Shown: one piece after another, positions 1 through 10,509 of the stretch
Layout of the letters: the number at the start of each line of letters is the position of its first letter
Numbering within the stretch: position 1 is the first letter of the stretch
NCBI GenBank assembly: GCA_947179155.2
Contig: OX359283.1
Span: forward strand, 12,388,847 to 12,452,846
Direction of reading: 5' to 3'
DNA: 64,000 nt
Source of the DNA: Hedera helix
Taxonomy: Eukaryota; Streptophyta; Magnoliopsida; Apiales; Araliaceae
Translations under genes and position numbers: made by a program
The notes under the pieces: model-generated
Databases searched by the model: none
What the model was told of the DNA's origin: nothing
Seen by the model: the letters and a program-made list of their open reading frames with translations, nothing else

Positions 1-744
1 CCCAAAGTAACGCAGGAAGTTATAGTCAGTTTCATCAGGAACAATGTGATTTGCCGATACGGACAGCCTGAAATCTTGGTGTCCGACAATGCCAAGAACC
101 TGAACAATGCCCTTATGAAGGAGTTATGTGCCCAATTCAAGATCAAGCACCTCAATTCTGTCATCTATAGGCCCAAAATGAATGGGGCCGTGGAGGCGGC
201 AAATAAGAATATAAAGAGAATTATGGCAAGAATGCCTGCCAATCATCGAGGATGGCCAGACTTGCTACCCCTAACACTGTTTGCATATCGGACATCAGTT
301 CGTACGTCTACAGGGGCAACTCCTTACGCCTTGGTATATGGGATGAAGGCCGTTTTGCCCGTTGAAATGGAGATGGCATCCCTCCGAATTTTGCTCGATG
401 CTCGGATTGACGAGGAAGATTGGATTCAAAGTCGGTATGACCAACTAGCCTTAATAGATGAAAGGAGGGTGGCGGCTATATTACACGGTCAGTTGTATCA
501 GCAACGCATCTCTCAATCGTACGATAAAAAGATACGGTCCCGAAAGTTCAGGGAAAATGATTTAGTGCTAAAGAGGGTCATGCCCTGTCAAGACAAAGCC
601 AAGGGGAAATTCGCTCCAAATTGGGAAGGACCCTTTGTGATCAAGAAAATCCTATCTGGAGGGGCCCTCATCCTACAGGAAATGGACGGCGAGGTCTTTC
701 CACAGCCCCTGAATTCTGACTCTGTGAAACGGTTCTATGCTTAA
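1..744 (+). CDS. Integrase, C-terminal part (element A pol, 5'-truncated by window)
   Basis: Frame 1 is open from the first base and ends with TAA at 742-744. It encodes the last 247 residues of a Ty3/gypsy integrase, the enzyme that inserts retrotransposon cDNA into host DNA in the nucleus. Visible are the second catalytic Asp in VSDNAKNLN, 35 residues later the catalytic Glu in MNGAVEAANK (D-X35-E), and the C-terminal DNA-binding region around NWEGPFVIKKILSGGALIL. The HHCC zinc finger and the first Asp are upstream of the window. It is close to identical to the integrase of element B (43151-44128, opposite strand). No stop or frameshift is seen in the visible part. An A/T run (about 743-767) follows the stop directly. 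Confidence 0.9.
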   Translation, partial: PKVTQEVIVSFIRNNVICRYGQPEILVSDNAKNLNNALMKELCAQFKIKHLNSVIYRPKMNGAVEAANKNIKRIMARMPANHRGWPDLLPLTLFAYRTSVRTSTGATPYALVYGMKAVLPVEMEMASLRILLDARIDEEDWIQSRYDQLALIDERRVAAILHGQLYQQRISQSYDKKIRSRKFRENDLVLKRVMPCQDKAKGKFAPNWEGPFVIKKILSGGALILQEMDGEVFPQPLNSDSVKRFYA

Positions 745-1244
745 AAAAAAAAAAAAAAATTTTTTTATTTCTATCTCCCTTGTAGCTCGAACTACGTAGG
801 ACCTGATCTCCTGATCTTGTGGGAGTACGTAGGCAGCCATCATGGCGCGGTCCGTTCTACACAAAATAATAAACCTTGTCCCTGTGCCAGACCCATTTCA
901 AGAAAAAACCCCGAAACCCTACTTTGACAAATACATTCCAAGTCTTCCCCAAACCTAGCCACATAATTAGCCCAAAGTCCGGGACTCGCTTTGATGAAAT
1001 CAAAGGGGACACGCGGCAACATCTGTGGAGTTCCAATCAAGACTTGAGGAAAGAAATAAGGCGATATATCGAAATCATAATCGGCTGGATAAAATGAGGA
1101 TCCAATGAAGGGCGACGATGCATCAAAAAGGGAAATGACTAAAACATAAATATTTCTCTATATATACAAAACATTGTGATTACAAGTCTGTCTTCTAAAT
1201 AAAAGTGATGAATCTGACATAGTCCGTGCAGGAAATAAAATCAT
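745..1244. other. Non-coding spacer between pol and the antisense ORFs (element A)
   Basis: Begins with an A-rich then T-rich run just after the integrase stop. It is alignable to 42639-43150 in element B. The pol transcript and the antisense transcripts converge here, so their polyadenylation signals probably lie in this stretch. Short ORFs here are open by chance. Confidence 0.6.
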
Positions 1245-2888
1245 CTACAGGTCGGAGACCAGCTGGAGCAGGATAGACAGAATAGTCGAGGCATCATAAA
1301 CCTCTGGCTCATCCGCAATCTGCTGTCCCATCATGTCAATCCGAGTCAAAAGAGCAGCAGCGCTAGTAACAGTCGCAGAATGGCCCTCCATGACAAATCT
1401 GACCTGCTCGATAACACTATCTCTGGCAGAGAGGGCGTCATCACAAGCTAGTACGGAAGCATCCCGCTCCGCGTGCGCGGTATCCCTCTCAATCTCGGTG
1501 GCACTCAAGGCAGACCGGAGCCGGGTACTCTCAATCATTAATCTCTGGGTCCGATCCGCCCAATCAAAGGCAGGGACATGTACCGAAGCAGAAACCTCCT
1601 CAACCCCAGACATGGGCGCTAGTCCTGAAAGCTCCGTAGGAATGACCGCATCTGAGCCGGTCTCATCAGGGAAAAGTCCTCGAGGACCACCCAATGCCCC
1701 AATCGGATCAAAGTCGGCAATCTCAGAATCTCCTTGCAACCATAACAGATAATTGGGTGTCTGACCGGGGTGATTATCCCCAAACTCGGCCGAGACCCTG
1801 TGTGACCAAAGATCGTATACCCTCAGCAACTCCCTCTCCGTCTGAGGCGATATGAGAAATCGGTAGTCAGCTGCTCCCGCAAAGAAATGGAGACCCTGCA
1901 TCTGGTCAAACTGCCCCATGACAGCTAAGGGATGATAAGTCGTCACCCCCCTCAAGCCAAGGAGAGGGACGAAATCGAAAGGTGGCACATGAGTCAAGAA
2001 ACTCTGGAAGGAGCAATAACCCGAATAGATCAGAAGATGGAAAGGCTCCTCAATGGCCGATAAGAACTCCCTCCATGAGGCTGTATCCGTGCATCGCCGG
2101 GGACGGAAAGAGAACTGCATGGCCAGGCTGTGGCTGAAACAGAACCCGTGTCGACGAAACTGCCCGATGGGTCTGAGGTGGCTCATGAACCATACATATA
2201 ACAAGATAGAGCTTCCCCTGAATATGCGACCAGAGAAGGAATGGCAGTACGAGGCCGATAGGTAAGTCTCGGCAAGTATCATGAGAAGGATAGTATGATC
2301 CTCCTGAAAGGCCTGAACCGCTACGATAACCCGCATATCCAGGAGGGCGTCCCCTGCGGGCATGTACAGGGCTGATATGACACAAGCCATCAAAACATCC
2401 ACTCTCAAAGCGCCTCAACGCTCCTCAGATACTGAAAAATCACTGGGGAATCGAGAGAAGCTATCCACCGAGCCAAATCTGTCAACCAGGAAGGATAGAG
2501 GAACAAGGTGGCTCGAGGAGGTCACAGATAGCAGAGCCGTCCTCCGCAAGCCTGTGAAAGTCAGAAACTGGCGGCGCATATGGCCAGAGGTAACCCGTGC
2601 ACAGGGACCATCCACGGATAAGCTGGTGAAGCGAGCGTACTCCTCAAGTGTGGGGGTCAGATACTCCATCCCAAACCTGAAAACATGTCTGTCAGGGATC
2701 CAACAACTGAGAATGCCGTCAACAAAGCCCGGCGGCACCTGGAATGATAAAAGAGAAAAGGAGTGTCCCAGAAGACCATCTGCAATGATTCGGTCGGAGG
2801 GTAGCAAACTATCCAGCCACGAAAGGAACAGGCCAATGATCCCTGAGGGGGCGCGAGGGCCCACGCGAACCACATCTATGGAGGACAT
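1245..2888 (-). pseudogene. Antisense ORF b of element A: DUF7745-like protein with one nonsense codon
   Basis: Read on the - strand this is 548 codons, exactly the length of the open copy in element B (40995-42638), with no frameshift. One in-frame TGA at 2415-2417 replaces a Trp codon after about 157 residues. The N-terminal half holds the TPTLEEYARF motif and the middle holds PLLGLRGVTTYHPL; both resemble the plant DUF7745 family, often found in transposon-linked proteins. The C-terminal ~100 residues are Ala/Arg/Glu/Asp-rich and likely coiled coil. The function of the family is unknown. It is transcribed opposite to gag-pol, if at all. The single stop in an otherwise full-length frame points to recent loss. 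Confidence 0.8.
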
Positions 2889-3103
2889 CTGTAAAAAGCA
2901 GTATCAAAAGACTATATAGGGGTCAAATTTTATTTATCCACGTATATAATAAATCATGCATCATACAAGCTATAATGGAATGAACGGATCATCAAAAGTA
3001 AATGATTGTGCATAAAATAAAATAAGTATGTACATAATACATGAAATGAGAAATGATAGTAAAACGAGCAGGTTTAAATACAGAGATCTTAGCCTATCAA
3101 AGT
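2889..3103. other. Spacer between the two antisense ORFs of element A
   Basis: AT-rich non-coding stretch, matching 40780-40994 in element B. On the - strand it would hold the promoter or 5' leader of antisense ORF b. A TATATA-like tract lies near 2943-2950, and an AG splice-acceptor-like end directly precedes the ATG at 2888. Confidence 0.5.
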
Positions 3104-5068
3104 CTAATCAGTGAAATCTATGCCATCAATGAAGGCATCATCGTCAAACTGATCTGCAGGCAAGTCCTGGGGAATGACAACCTCATCCTCAAAATTAAGG
3201 TCTGGGCAGGAATAAGGCGGAACTGGGGCATCCGATGTGTCGGGGCCCGCGCCAAAATCAGATCCCTGCGGGTCTGCAGCATAAGCCTCCTCTGGATCTC
3301 GGCCCAAGCTCCGAACGAAAAGAGATAACTGATCCACCCGCCGAGTGAGGGAAACAATCTGGTCCGAATGGGTGGGGACACGGACGCACTCCATCCAATC
3401 TGCCATCATCACCGACCCGTGAACCAGGTCTCCGAGGAAGAAGGTAGCCCGGGTCTGAGGACCGATAGTGCGGGGTCTCCACCAGGCACTGAAGCTCTCG
3501 CTCGTATGGGGACCGACAAAAAGCATATATCCGTCCTCCCCGGCCATCAGGGCCTCTGGAAGGTGGGTATCCGCAAACCAAGCTCTCTCTGAGGGAGGGG
3601 CAAAAGGGATACGAGCCTCCCCAGTCACACATCTGATGGCGCGCTCCCCTAGATACAGCTCCCATCCACCGTAGGTCAGAAAAGGAATACGGCAAGTGGA
3701 CAAGGCATGCTCCAGATCCGCGGCATAACCACCGGCAAGGCCAGCCGCCAAATGATCCGCCGTGTAGGGAACCCAGGTCACATCCGCGGACGAGATCAGC
3801 TCTAACTACAGCCGACAATGAGCGAAACTATTGGTCACTGGGGTCTCCTCGAGAGTACTATAATGCCATCTACGGCCCCTGGGATAAGTCTCCGGGCCGA
3901 GGGTAGTAACGGGCCGCAAGCAGGGTAGTATCTCGTAAGCCCAGAACTGTCAAACAAAACAGAAAAGCCATAAGTAGCAGGAAGGAATAAAGAAATGGAA
4001 CGAAACGAGAACTGTATGATAAAAGGGACCTACTAGCAGGAAGGGGTAGAAGCCGAGCCAAGCATCGGTCTGTCCCTCTGAGCGGAGACGAAGACCCTGT
4101 AGGAAGTACGCGAAGGTGAAAGAGCCCCAATCGTAATCCCCGATCTGGTCAACATCCCGGGTGGCTCCAACGATACTGAAATGGATAGTCGAGGAGTTGT
4201 TCCCCAGAAAACAGCCCCTCATAATGGTCAGAAACAGACGTCGGAGCAGAAAGTCACGAGCAGACCGGTCCTCAGGGAATGGCTCGGAGAGGACCCCTCC
4301 AATGGCATCTACAACCAAGGCTCCCGATCGAATGCTGCGGGCCTTAAATACCTTATCATGGGGAGAGTATCCCAACAGGGATCGAACAACTGCGGCGGTG
4401 ATGTCAGTCTCCAGAGGGACCCGGGGTCCAGAAAACTCCACCCCGGTGATATAACGCCAGTCGAGAGGGGTCAACATCAGCTCACAGTCCAGAAGATGAA
4501 GTGACTGTGTATGGTGGAACCAGCGCTCAGCTAGAGCCCTCATATAGCCCCACAGACACCGGCAAGGGGCAATGGTGAAGAAATGTCTGAAACCCCAAGA
4601 ATCTACCATCCCCCTGTAGTCGGAATGTAACGCATGATAGAGAGTGTAGATGCTAAACCAGTTGCCCCGAGGCTGGGTAAACTCAGGGACCTGTGACAGC
4701 CATCAAGAGTCAAACATGGTAAACGTACGGATTTGAATAAACTACTTAAGCAACGGATATACCTCGTTAGTCGCAAGGTAGGCTGAGGGATGACTGCTGA
4801 GCCCAGGACCGAGCAGATCCGGTATCCTGGCCCGGGCCCCTGGTAAGGTCCGACGCGTGGGGGGAGGAGCCGCTGTGCCCGAAGGGCCCGCCTCTGCCTC
4901 AGCCGGGGCATCCTCATCAACATCCGGCTGAAAGGGGTGAATGATAGACTCCGCCAATCTACGGGAATGACGGGTCAGTACGGGAGCTGGAGCTGGAGTG
5001 GCCGCTCTGCGACGTCGGACACCCGCCACCCGGGGCACTGCGGAGCCACTGGGAGCATCAGGATCCAT
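3104..5068 (-). pseudogene. Antisense ORF a of element A: spliced plant-mobile-domain-like gene with one nonsense codon
   Basis: Three - strand exons can be drawn from GT/AG borders and comparison with element B: 5068-4763, 4690-4034 and 3946-3104 (306, 657 and 843 nt, the same as in B, all phase 0). Exon 1 is a basic, Pro/Ala-rich start (VRRRRAATPAPAP). Exon 2 has an ALAERWFHHTQSLHLLDCEL-type segment like the plant mobile domain (PMD) of MAIN/MAIL proteins. Exon 3 has a WAYERLPCLRPVT-type segment and an acidic tail. A TAG at 3806-3808 replaces a Gln codon, so the product would be truncated. In plants PMD proteins are found both in transposons and as host silencing factors. The role in the element is unknown. 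Confidence 0.75.
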
Positions 5069-5790
5069 GGCTGAAACGGCATCACGAAAAGGAGGTACAT
5101 CCTTAGCTCGTTATCTTTCAAAAAAATCTTATTGCATATTGCTAAAAAAATCATAGGGCAGCATGACATGTTTATGAATTAAAAATGCATGAATAAATCC
5201 CTAGGGGTGCGCTAGATTTCCCGAAATTTCGGCAGAGTCTCGTTTGTAAAATGGACATCCCATGCACGATCCAGCATGTTTAATCAAGTCAGGCAACCAA
5301 CAAATCCCAAATGCAAGTGAAAATAATGCACCATGAGCATAAAATGACTAAAACCATGATTTTTCAAAGTAAATAAAGCATGACTGCAAGACCCATTTGT
5401 TTATATATGCTACGGCTAACCCCAATATCTCATATAGGCATGCATTACTAAGATTAAAATATTTAAACAAGTAAATACATAGTCAAGTGAAAGCATAAAT
5501 GAAAGAAAAGGGAGTTAAAACGTTACCCAAAGTGCGTAGAGAGATTTAATCGGAGCAAATTTTGCCAAAAGATGTCCAAAAGACGAAAAAGCCGGGTAGG
5601 GGACGAGGAAAACCAAAAACGAAAGAAAGAGACAGCGAAAAAGTGAAAAGGACGTGGGGGTCGCGATTTGAAGTAGGGGCCGATCCCAGCCGCAGATGCA
5701 TCTGCGGCTGGTCTCAATGACCTTTTGCCTCCCTTTTTGTTACCCCGAGTCAACATGTAGCGTGTCACGTGATAAAATACAAGATTTTAG
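5069..5790 (-). promoter_or_regulatory. Upstream region of antisense ORF a (element A), putative promoter/5' leader
   Basis: No coding sequence is recognised. The stretch lies between the ATG of antisense ORF a (5068, - strand) and the tandem repeat. It contains a 24-bp perfect palindrome (5687-5710) also found in the LTR, and pyrimidine-rich blocks when read on the - strand. An acceptor-like TTTCAG stands just before the ATG and a GGGTAACG donor-like site some 450 bp further upstream, suggesting a 5' UTR intron as in element B. The promoter assignment is an inference from position. Confidence 0.4.
5687..5710. repeat. 24-bp perfect palindrome (core GCAGATGCATCTGC)
   Basis: The sequence equals its own reverse complement over 24 bases. 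The same palindrome occurs in the LTRs of A (6967-6990) and B (36741-36778, 52375-52412), with two imperfect copies at 38156-38201 in B. Confidence 0.9.
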
Positions 5791-5794
5791 AACC

Positions 5795-6290
5795 CCTGAC
5801 CAATTGAAAAAACGACCTGTCAGATACGATACCTGACCAATTCAAAAACGACCCGTCAGATACGATACCTGACCCAATTCAAAAACGACCCGTCAGATAC
5901 GATACCTGACCCATTTCAAAAACGACCAGTCATAAACGATACCTGATCCAATTCAAAAATGACCCGTCAGATACGATACCTGACCCATTTCAAAAATGAC
6001 CAGTCAGAAACGATACCTGACCATTTCAAAAAGACCAGTCAGAAACGATACCTGACCCATTTCAAAAACGACCAGTCAGAAACGATACCTAACCAATTCA
6101 CAAACGAGCAGTCAGAAACGATACCTGACCCATTTCAAAAACGACCCGTCAGATACGATACCTGACCAATGAAAAATGACCAGTCAGAAACGATACCTGA
6201 CCCATTGAAAAATGACCCGTCAGATACGATACCTGACCAGTCGAAAAGCAACCCGTCAGAGACGATACCTGACCAATCCCAAAATGACCG
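5795..6290. repeat. Tandem repeat, about 36-bp unit, next to the 3' LTR of element A
   Basis: About 13 diverged copies of a unit containing GTCAGATACGATACCTGACC, spaced by CAATTCAAAAACGACC-like stretches. It is the reverse complement of the repeat at 37449-38066 in element B. Since the unit is a multiple of 3, it creates spurious ORFs. Tandem repeats just upstream of the polypurine tract are a known hypervariable feature of plant Ogre/Retand-type elements and can seed satellites. Confidence 0.9.
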
Positions 6291-6477
6291 CCGGATACGA
6301 AATCCAAGCGACATCCAGTCATGAAATCTGAATCGACCCCTACACGATCATGTTGGATGCGGCATTTGCATTTATCTCAATGTATGCATTGCATCGATAA
6401 TACACGTACTGTCTTTCCCGTGCGTCAGGTGCCTACGTCTTTATCATGTTCATTTTCATAAGTCATTCCATAAACAA
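6291..6477. other. 3' untranslated stretch before the polypurine tract (element A)
   Basis: Unique sequence between the tandem repeat and the polypurine tract. It is conserved in element B at 37250-37448 (opposite strand). No ORF or structure of note is seen. Confidence 0.5.
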
Positions 6478-6493
6478 GATAAAGAGGGGCAGT
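6478..6493 (+). promoter_or_regulatory. Polypurine tract, plus-strand primer site of element A
   Basis: GATAAAGAGGGGCAGT directly precedes the LTR start TGTAGACACC. The same sequence precedes the 3' LTR in element B (37234-37249, - strand). It would serve as RNase H-resistant primer for plus-strand DNA synthesis. Confidence 0.85.
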
Positions 6494-8669
6494 TGTAGAC
6501 ACCCAAATTTTGCACTTGTGTACTAACCCTGACAGGAGGGCAAAATCGTCAATTTGACCTGACATACGAAAATGAGAGGTGGGCGCCTACACGCGGTTCC
6601 CACCACGGCTTACGATCAAAGCTGTCAAACGCAAAACGAGAATTGAGTCGTTTGAAGCGAGACCTACGGGCAATCCAGACGAAGCCCGATGCGATCGCCA
6701 AAGAAGGCCAAGGACCATGGCGATTACAGCATTAGGGGGGGTCCCGATGCGGGAAACCATTCCCAGAGATGATTTATGTAGCAAGAAACAGCCTTCCAAA
6801 ATAATACAGCAGAAATTGGCAAATTAAGACCGCGTGGCACGAAATTTGAGAAAAATAAGCCGGACAGCCGCGGATGCAATCGCGGCCACCGACAAAGGGG
6901 GCAGGCTCGCGGCTCGAGGGCGGCACACGGCAGTCGAGGCGACGGCTCGGACGGCCACAGCAGGCCCAGCCGCAGATGCATCTGCGGCTGCCTGCTGAAC
7001 CAGTATAGATCGCCATTTTCCACCCGAGAAGAAGGAGAGAAGAAAAAAAGAAAGGAAAAATAGAGAGAGAGAGAGACCGCGCGGGAGGAGAGAGAGAGAG
7101 GTCGGATTTTTGCTAGATTCAAGCAACAAATTCCTTTTGTTGTGTTAATTAGTTTAGTGATCTTGTGGTGTAATCCATTTTGTGATAGAAGAAGCTTGAA
7201 CCGGCGTTTTGCAAGGTGAAAAGGATGTTTCTTTGGGTTTTTATTGCTTGTGTTGTTAGTCTAGCATTGTGATTGGTTTATTTGGTATAGTTTGTTGTTG
7301 TACGATGATGATCCGTGGATTAGGTGTTGTTAGCGAGGGTTTCATCGGAACGTAACTCCTCCTAACGCCCCGATGATATCCGTACGGTGATATATCGTTC
7401 GTTATGGTAATGAGTAGTTCGTAATATTGAGTTTGTGGTATTTGAGTTATGTAATGTGATAGCAATGTTAAATCTCATTAGATTTGGTTTAGTGTTGGTT
7501 GTGTAACGATTTGGGGTGAATGTGAGCCTAGGGAGGAGATCCTCGTGGTCAAATCCCGATAATGGACATTTTTGATATATGTAATCATTAGATGGGATTT
7601 ATGGTTATGTAAATGTAATATTGGGTCTTAAAGCGATACCGAATCGGGATCGGGTTAAGGCCCCGTAATAATAAAGATATGTGATTGTGGGTGTTTGGGG
7701 TTGTCTAGATGGCTCACATGCCCATGGATAGCCCCGACACGTTTTGAATGCTTATTTTGATTTATGGCACAAAAAACGATTTTCAAAAATAAAGCAAACG
7801 ATAAAGATCTTCTAAAAAGAATCAAATTAGGATATTAGATACACGAGGTTTAAAAAGTAAAGAGTTTTGGCGAAATTTTGATCCTTGTTTGACGAAAAGG
7901 CTACATTTGGTTTTTTAAAATGTCATAAAAGATGTTTTCGAAAAAATAAATAAACGTTTTCATTAAACTTTGTGCATAGGGTTAAAGAGTTCTAGAAGTT
8001 GCCTTCATTTTATTTATATTAACTGTTAGAAGGCAATGTATAGTCTCGATTCCTATTTGACAAAAGTTTAAAACTATTGTTTTCTAAAATGACATCAAAT
8101 AAAAAACCCTCAACGTTTTCGAAATTAAAATCAATCTTTCTTATAAAAAGCGAAGCCTCGTCATTTGGGTCAAAATACGTCTAAACGCTTTCCCAACAAA
8201 ACACATTTTGACATATAAAAATCAAAGCAACTTTATGCAAAAGGACACCACAAACCTCCATTTAGGCACACACACACACGCGCGCACACACACACATTTT
8301 AAGATTTAAAAGGATAGGAAGACATCGAGATTGCGGTAACCGTATTTCACGGAAGTCGGGGGGTGCCTAACACCTTCCCCTCGCTTAAGCAAGCCCCCGA
8401 ACTCTATGAATCTCGATTTGCGGACCAATTGAATCGGAGTCACGTATGAGCCAGCGATTGCGAAAACAAAATTCGGATGAGTTGGTACATCCATTTCAAA
8501 TATACCAACTGGCGACTCTGGTCAATTGGCTCATCATAAAATCGACCTTTCAAAACCCGTCGACATTCAAGCCGACCCCTTTTCAAAACCACATCTCAAT
8601 CCAAAGGCTAAAATTGGAAAGGGCTTTTAATTATTAAAAAACGAAACGACGAAAATTCCGGCGTCGACA
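6494..8669 (+). repeat. 3' LTR of element A (2176 bp)
   Basis: Starts TGTAGACACCC, ends GGCGTCGACA (TG...CA). It aligns along its length with the two LTRs of element B (35074-37233 and 50710-63189) in reverse orientation, with visibly more differences than B's LTRs show to each other. It contains the GATGCATC palindrome at 6967-6990, a purine-rich GAGAGA tract around 7030-7105 and an (AC/GC)n tract around 8266-8296. LTRs carry promoter and polyadenylation signals; no clear TATA box could be assigned by eye. ORFs inside it (for example 6579-7129) are not genes. Confidence 0.9.
6967..6990. repeat. LTR copy of the 24-bp palindrome (element A)
   Basis: Same perfect palindrome as at 5687-5710. 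The outer CAGCAGG/CCTGCTG arms that extend it to 38 bp in element B are present but offset here by one extra C. Confidence 0.9.
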
Positions 8670-10509
8670 GATACACTGTATAGACTCAAGAATAACTCAA
8701 TTTGAAGTTAATATGAATGAGTTATGAATTTTCAAAACTAAGACTGAAATTAGTGACGAAAATCAGAATATGTTATGTTTTTTAGCATTTTAAGGTATGA
8801 AGATGATTTCAGATGACTTTTCTTCCTTCATCAAAGTTGTAGAGGACGAAAAACTAAAGAGACAAGCCTTCAATTCATTAAATTCTGACAAATAATGAAT
8901 TTACTATGATTTTTCGAAAGAGTTGTTGTTCATAAGAAAATTCCACTCGGGAATTCAAAGAAGAATGCAAAAGATTTCAAAAACAGGAATGACTTAGAAT
9001 ATAAATATAATACTCTAACTGATATTTACCAATCCATGAAGTAGCCTAGCATACATAGAGAGAAACTTACACTAAGAAATTTTTTAGAGAGCGGAAGAAA
9101 TGTTATGTGAGAAAGTTATGAATTTTTTTTAAGTTAATGATTCTATTTATAGCCAAAATCCAAGATTCCTTAATTTAATCCAAACCATTTATTTTATTAT
9201 CTTTAATCTATACCATTCATTTAATAAAACAACTAACTTTATATAAAACATCTAACTTTATATATAAAACAACTAACTTTATATATAAATCCATTATCTT
9301 TATATATAAAACAACAAACTTTATATATAAAATAATTAACTTTATATAAATCAATTAACTTTATATATATAAAATAATTAACTTTATATGTAAAATAATT
9401 AACTTTATGTATAAAACAATTAACTTTATATATAAAATAATTAACTTTATATAAATCAATTAACTTTATATATATAAAATAATTAACTTTATATATAAAA
9501 TATTTAACTTTATATATAAAACAATTAACTTTATATATAAAATAATTAACTTTATATAAATCAATTAACTTTATATATATAATATTTAACTTTATATAAA
9601 TCAATTAACTTTATATATATAAAATAATTAACTTTATATATAAAATAATTAACTTTACATAAATCAATTAACTTTTTATATAAAATAATTAACTTTATAT
9701 AAATCAATTAACTTTATATATAAAATAATTAACTTTATATAAAATATATAAAATAAATAATTTATAAATTATTTTAACAATAATTCACCAATTATTCACA
9801 ATTATTCATTATTATAACCAATTATTATAAGTGCAATGTAATTGGTTTTCTGAGTTAGATAAGCAGATAAATTAACTAATAATATAATACAACAGTTTAA
9901 TCAAAATCATAATAATGATAACAATAATGCTGAAAATAAATAGAAAAAAGAGCACGTTACTGTGTAACAACAATTATTGATTTAATAATGTGAATTACTG
10001 TGCATATGCTACTGTGACAATTATCAGTTCAATAATATAAATTATTGTGCAAGTAAAAATTATTGGTTTAATAAAGTCAATATTGTACAACAACCACTTT
10101 ATCAGTTCAATAATATGAAACACTGTGCAATGCAATACCGTATGATATTGTATGTTTCAGTAAAATACCATATGCTACTATTCTTTTATCACCTGTATTT
10201 TAACAGTTAAAAGTGATAACACTGTTGACTACTTTTATTTAAAAAGGTTAATGTTGTTGTTTTCTATATTCGACAATAATTTGTTGTGGGGGGTCCACTC
10301 ATATTTGGTTATTTCGACGCCGTCGTACGAATCGAATATTCCCCGATAGAACGAATATTCTCAGACAAAATGAATATTCTCCGACAAGATAAAATTTGTA
10401 CAAAATATTTTTAACTTTAACTTTTGTTAATTTATCCATTTACCATTTCAGGGAAAAAATATATGAGAAAAAAATTTAAATTATATTTAATAAAAGTCGG
10501 GGTCTTGCA
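8670..10509 (-). repeat. Partial older LTR (element F), interrupted by element A
   Basis: AT-rich non-coding sequence ending GTCGGGGTCTTGCA on the + strand. Read on the - strand it starts TGCAAGACCCCGAC, like many plant gypsy LTR starts. Phrases such as the one around 8815-8850 (TTCATCAAAGTTGTAGAGGA) are typical of such LTRs. Element A seems to have inserted in it, so its other part lies left of the window. It contains an AT-rich minisatellite (9232-9760). The 9239-9604 ORF is a product of that repeat and not a gene. Family and exact left limit are not certain. Confidence 0.55.
9232..9760. repeat. AT-rich minisatellite, ~20-bp unit AATTAACTTTATATATAAA
   Basis: More than 20 imperfect copies of AATTAACTTTATATATAAA/AATTAACTTTATATAAATC in a row. 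Higher-order alternation of the two versions is visible. Confidence 0.9.

Larger units (their letters stand above)
1..8669 (+). mobile_element. Element A: 3' part of a Tat/Ogre-Retand-like Ty3/gypsy retrotransposon
   Basis: In order on the + strand: the end of integrase, a non-coding stretch, two antisense (- strand) ORFs, a 36-bp tandem repeat, a polypurine tract, and a 3' LTR starting TGTAGACACCC and ending GGCGTCGACA. The 5' part (5' LTR, gag, RT) lies before the window. The layout matches element B (35074-63189) piece by piece in the opposite orientation, which fixes the boundaries. The 5 bases after the LTR are GATAC; the other copy of the target duplication is outside the window. The element sits inside an older LTR-like sequence (8670-10509). 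Antisense ORFs between pol and the 3' LTR are known for some Tat-lineage elements. Confidence 0.9.

Noticed and set aside
1333..1752. 139-codon + strand ORF and its match at 42131-42550
   Set aside because: Shadow of the DUF7745-like gene on the other strand.
5795..6290. Possible CRISPR-like array (regular ~36-bp repeat)
   Set aside because: There are no unique spacers; units follow each other directly and the setting is a plant retrotransposon.
9239..9604. 121-codon ORF on the - strand
   Set aside because: Translation of the AT-rich minisatellite; no complexity beyond the repeat unit.
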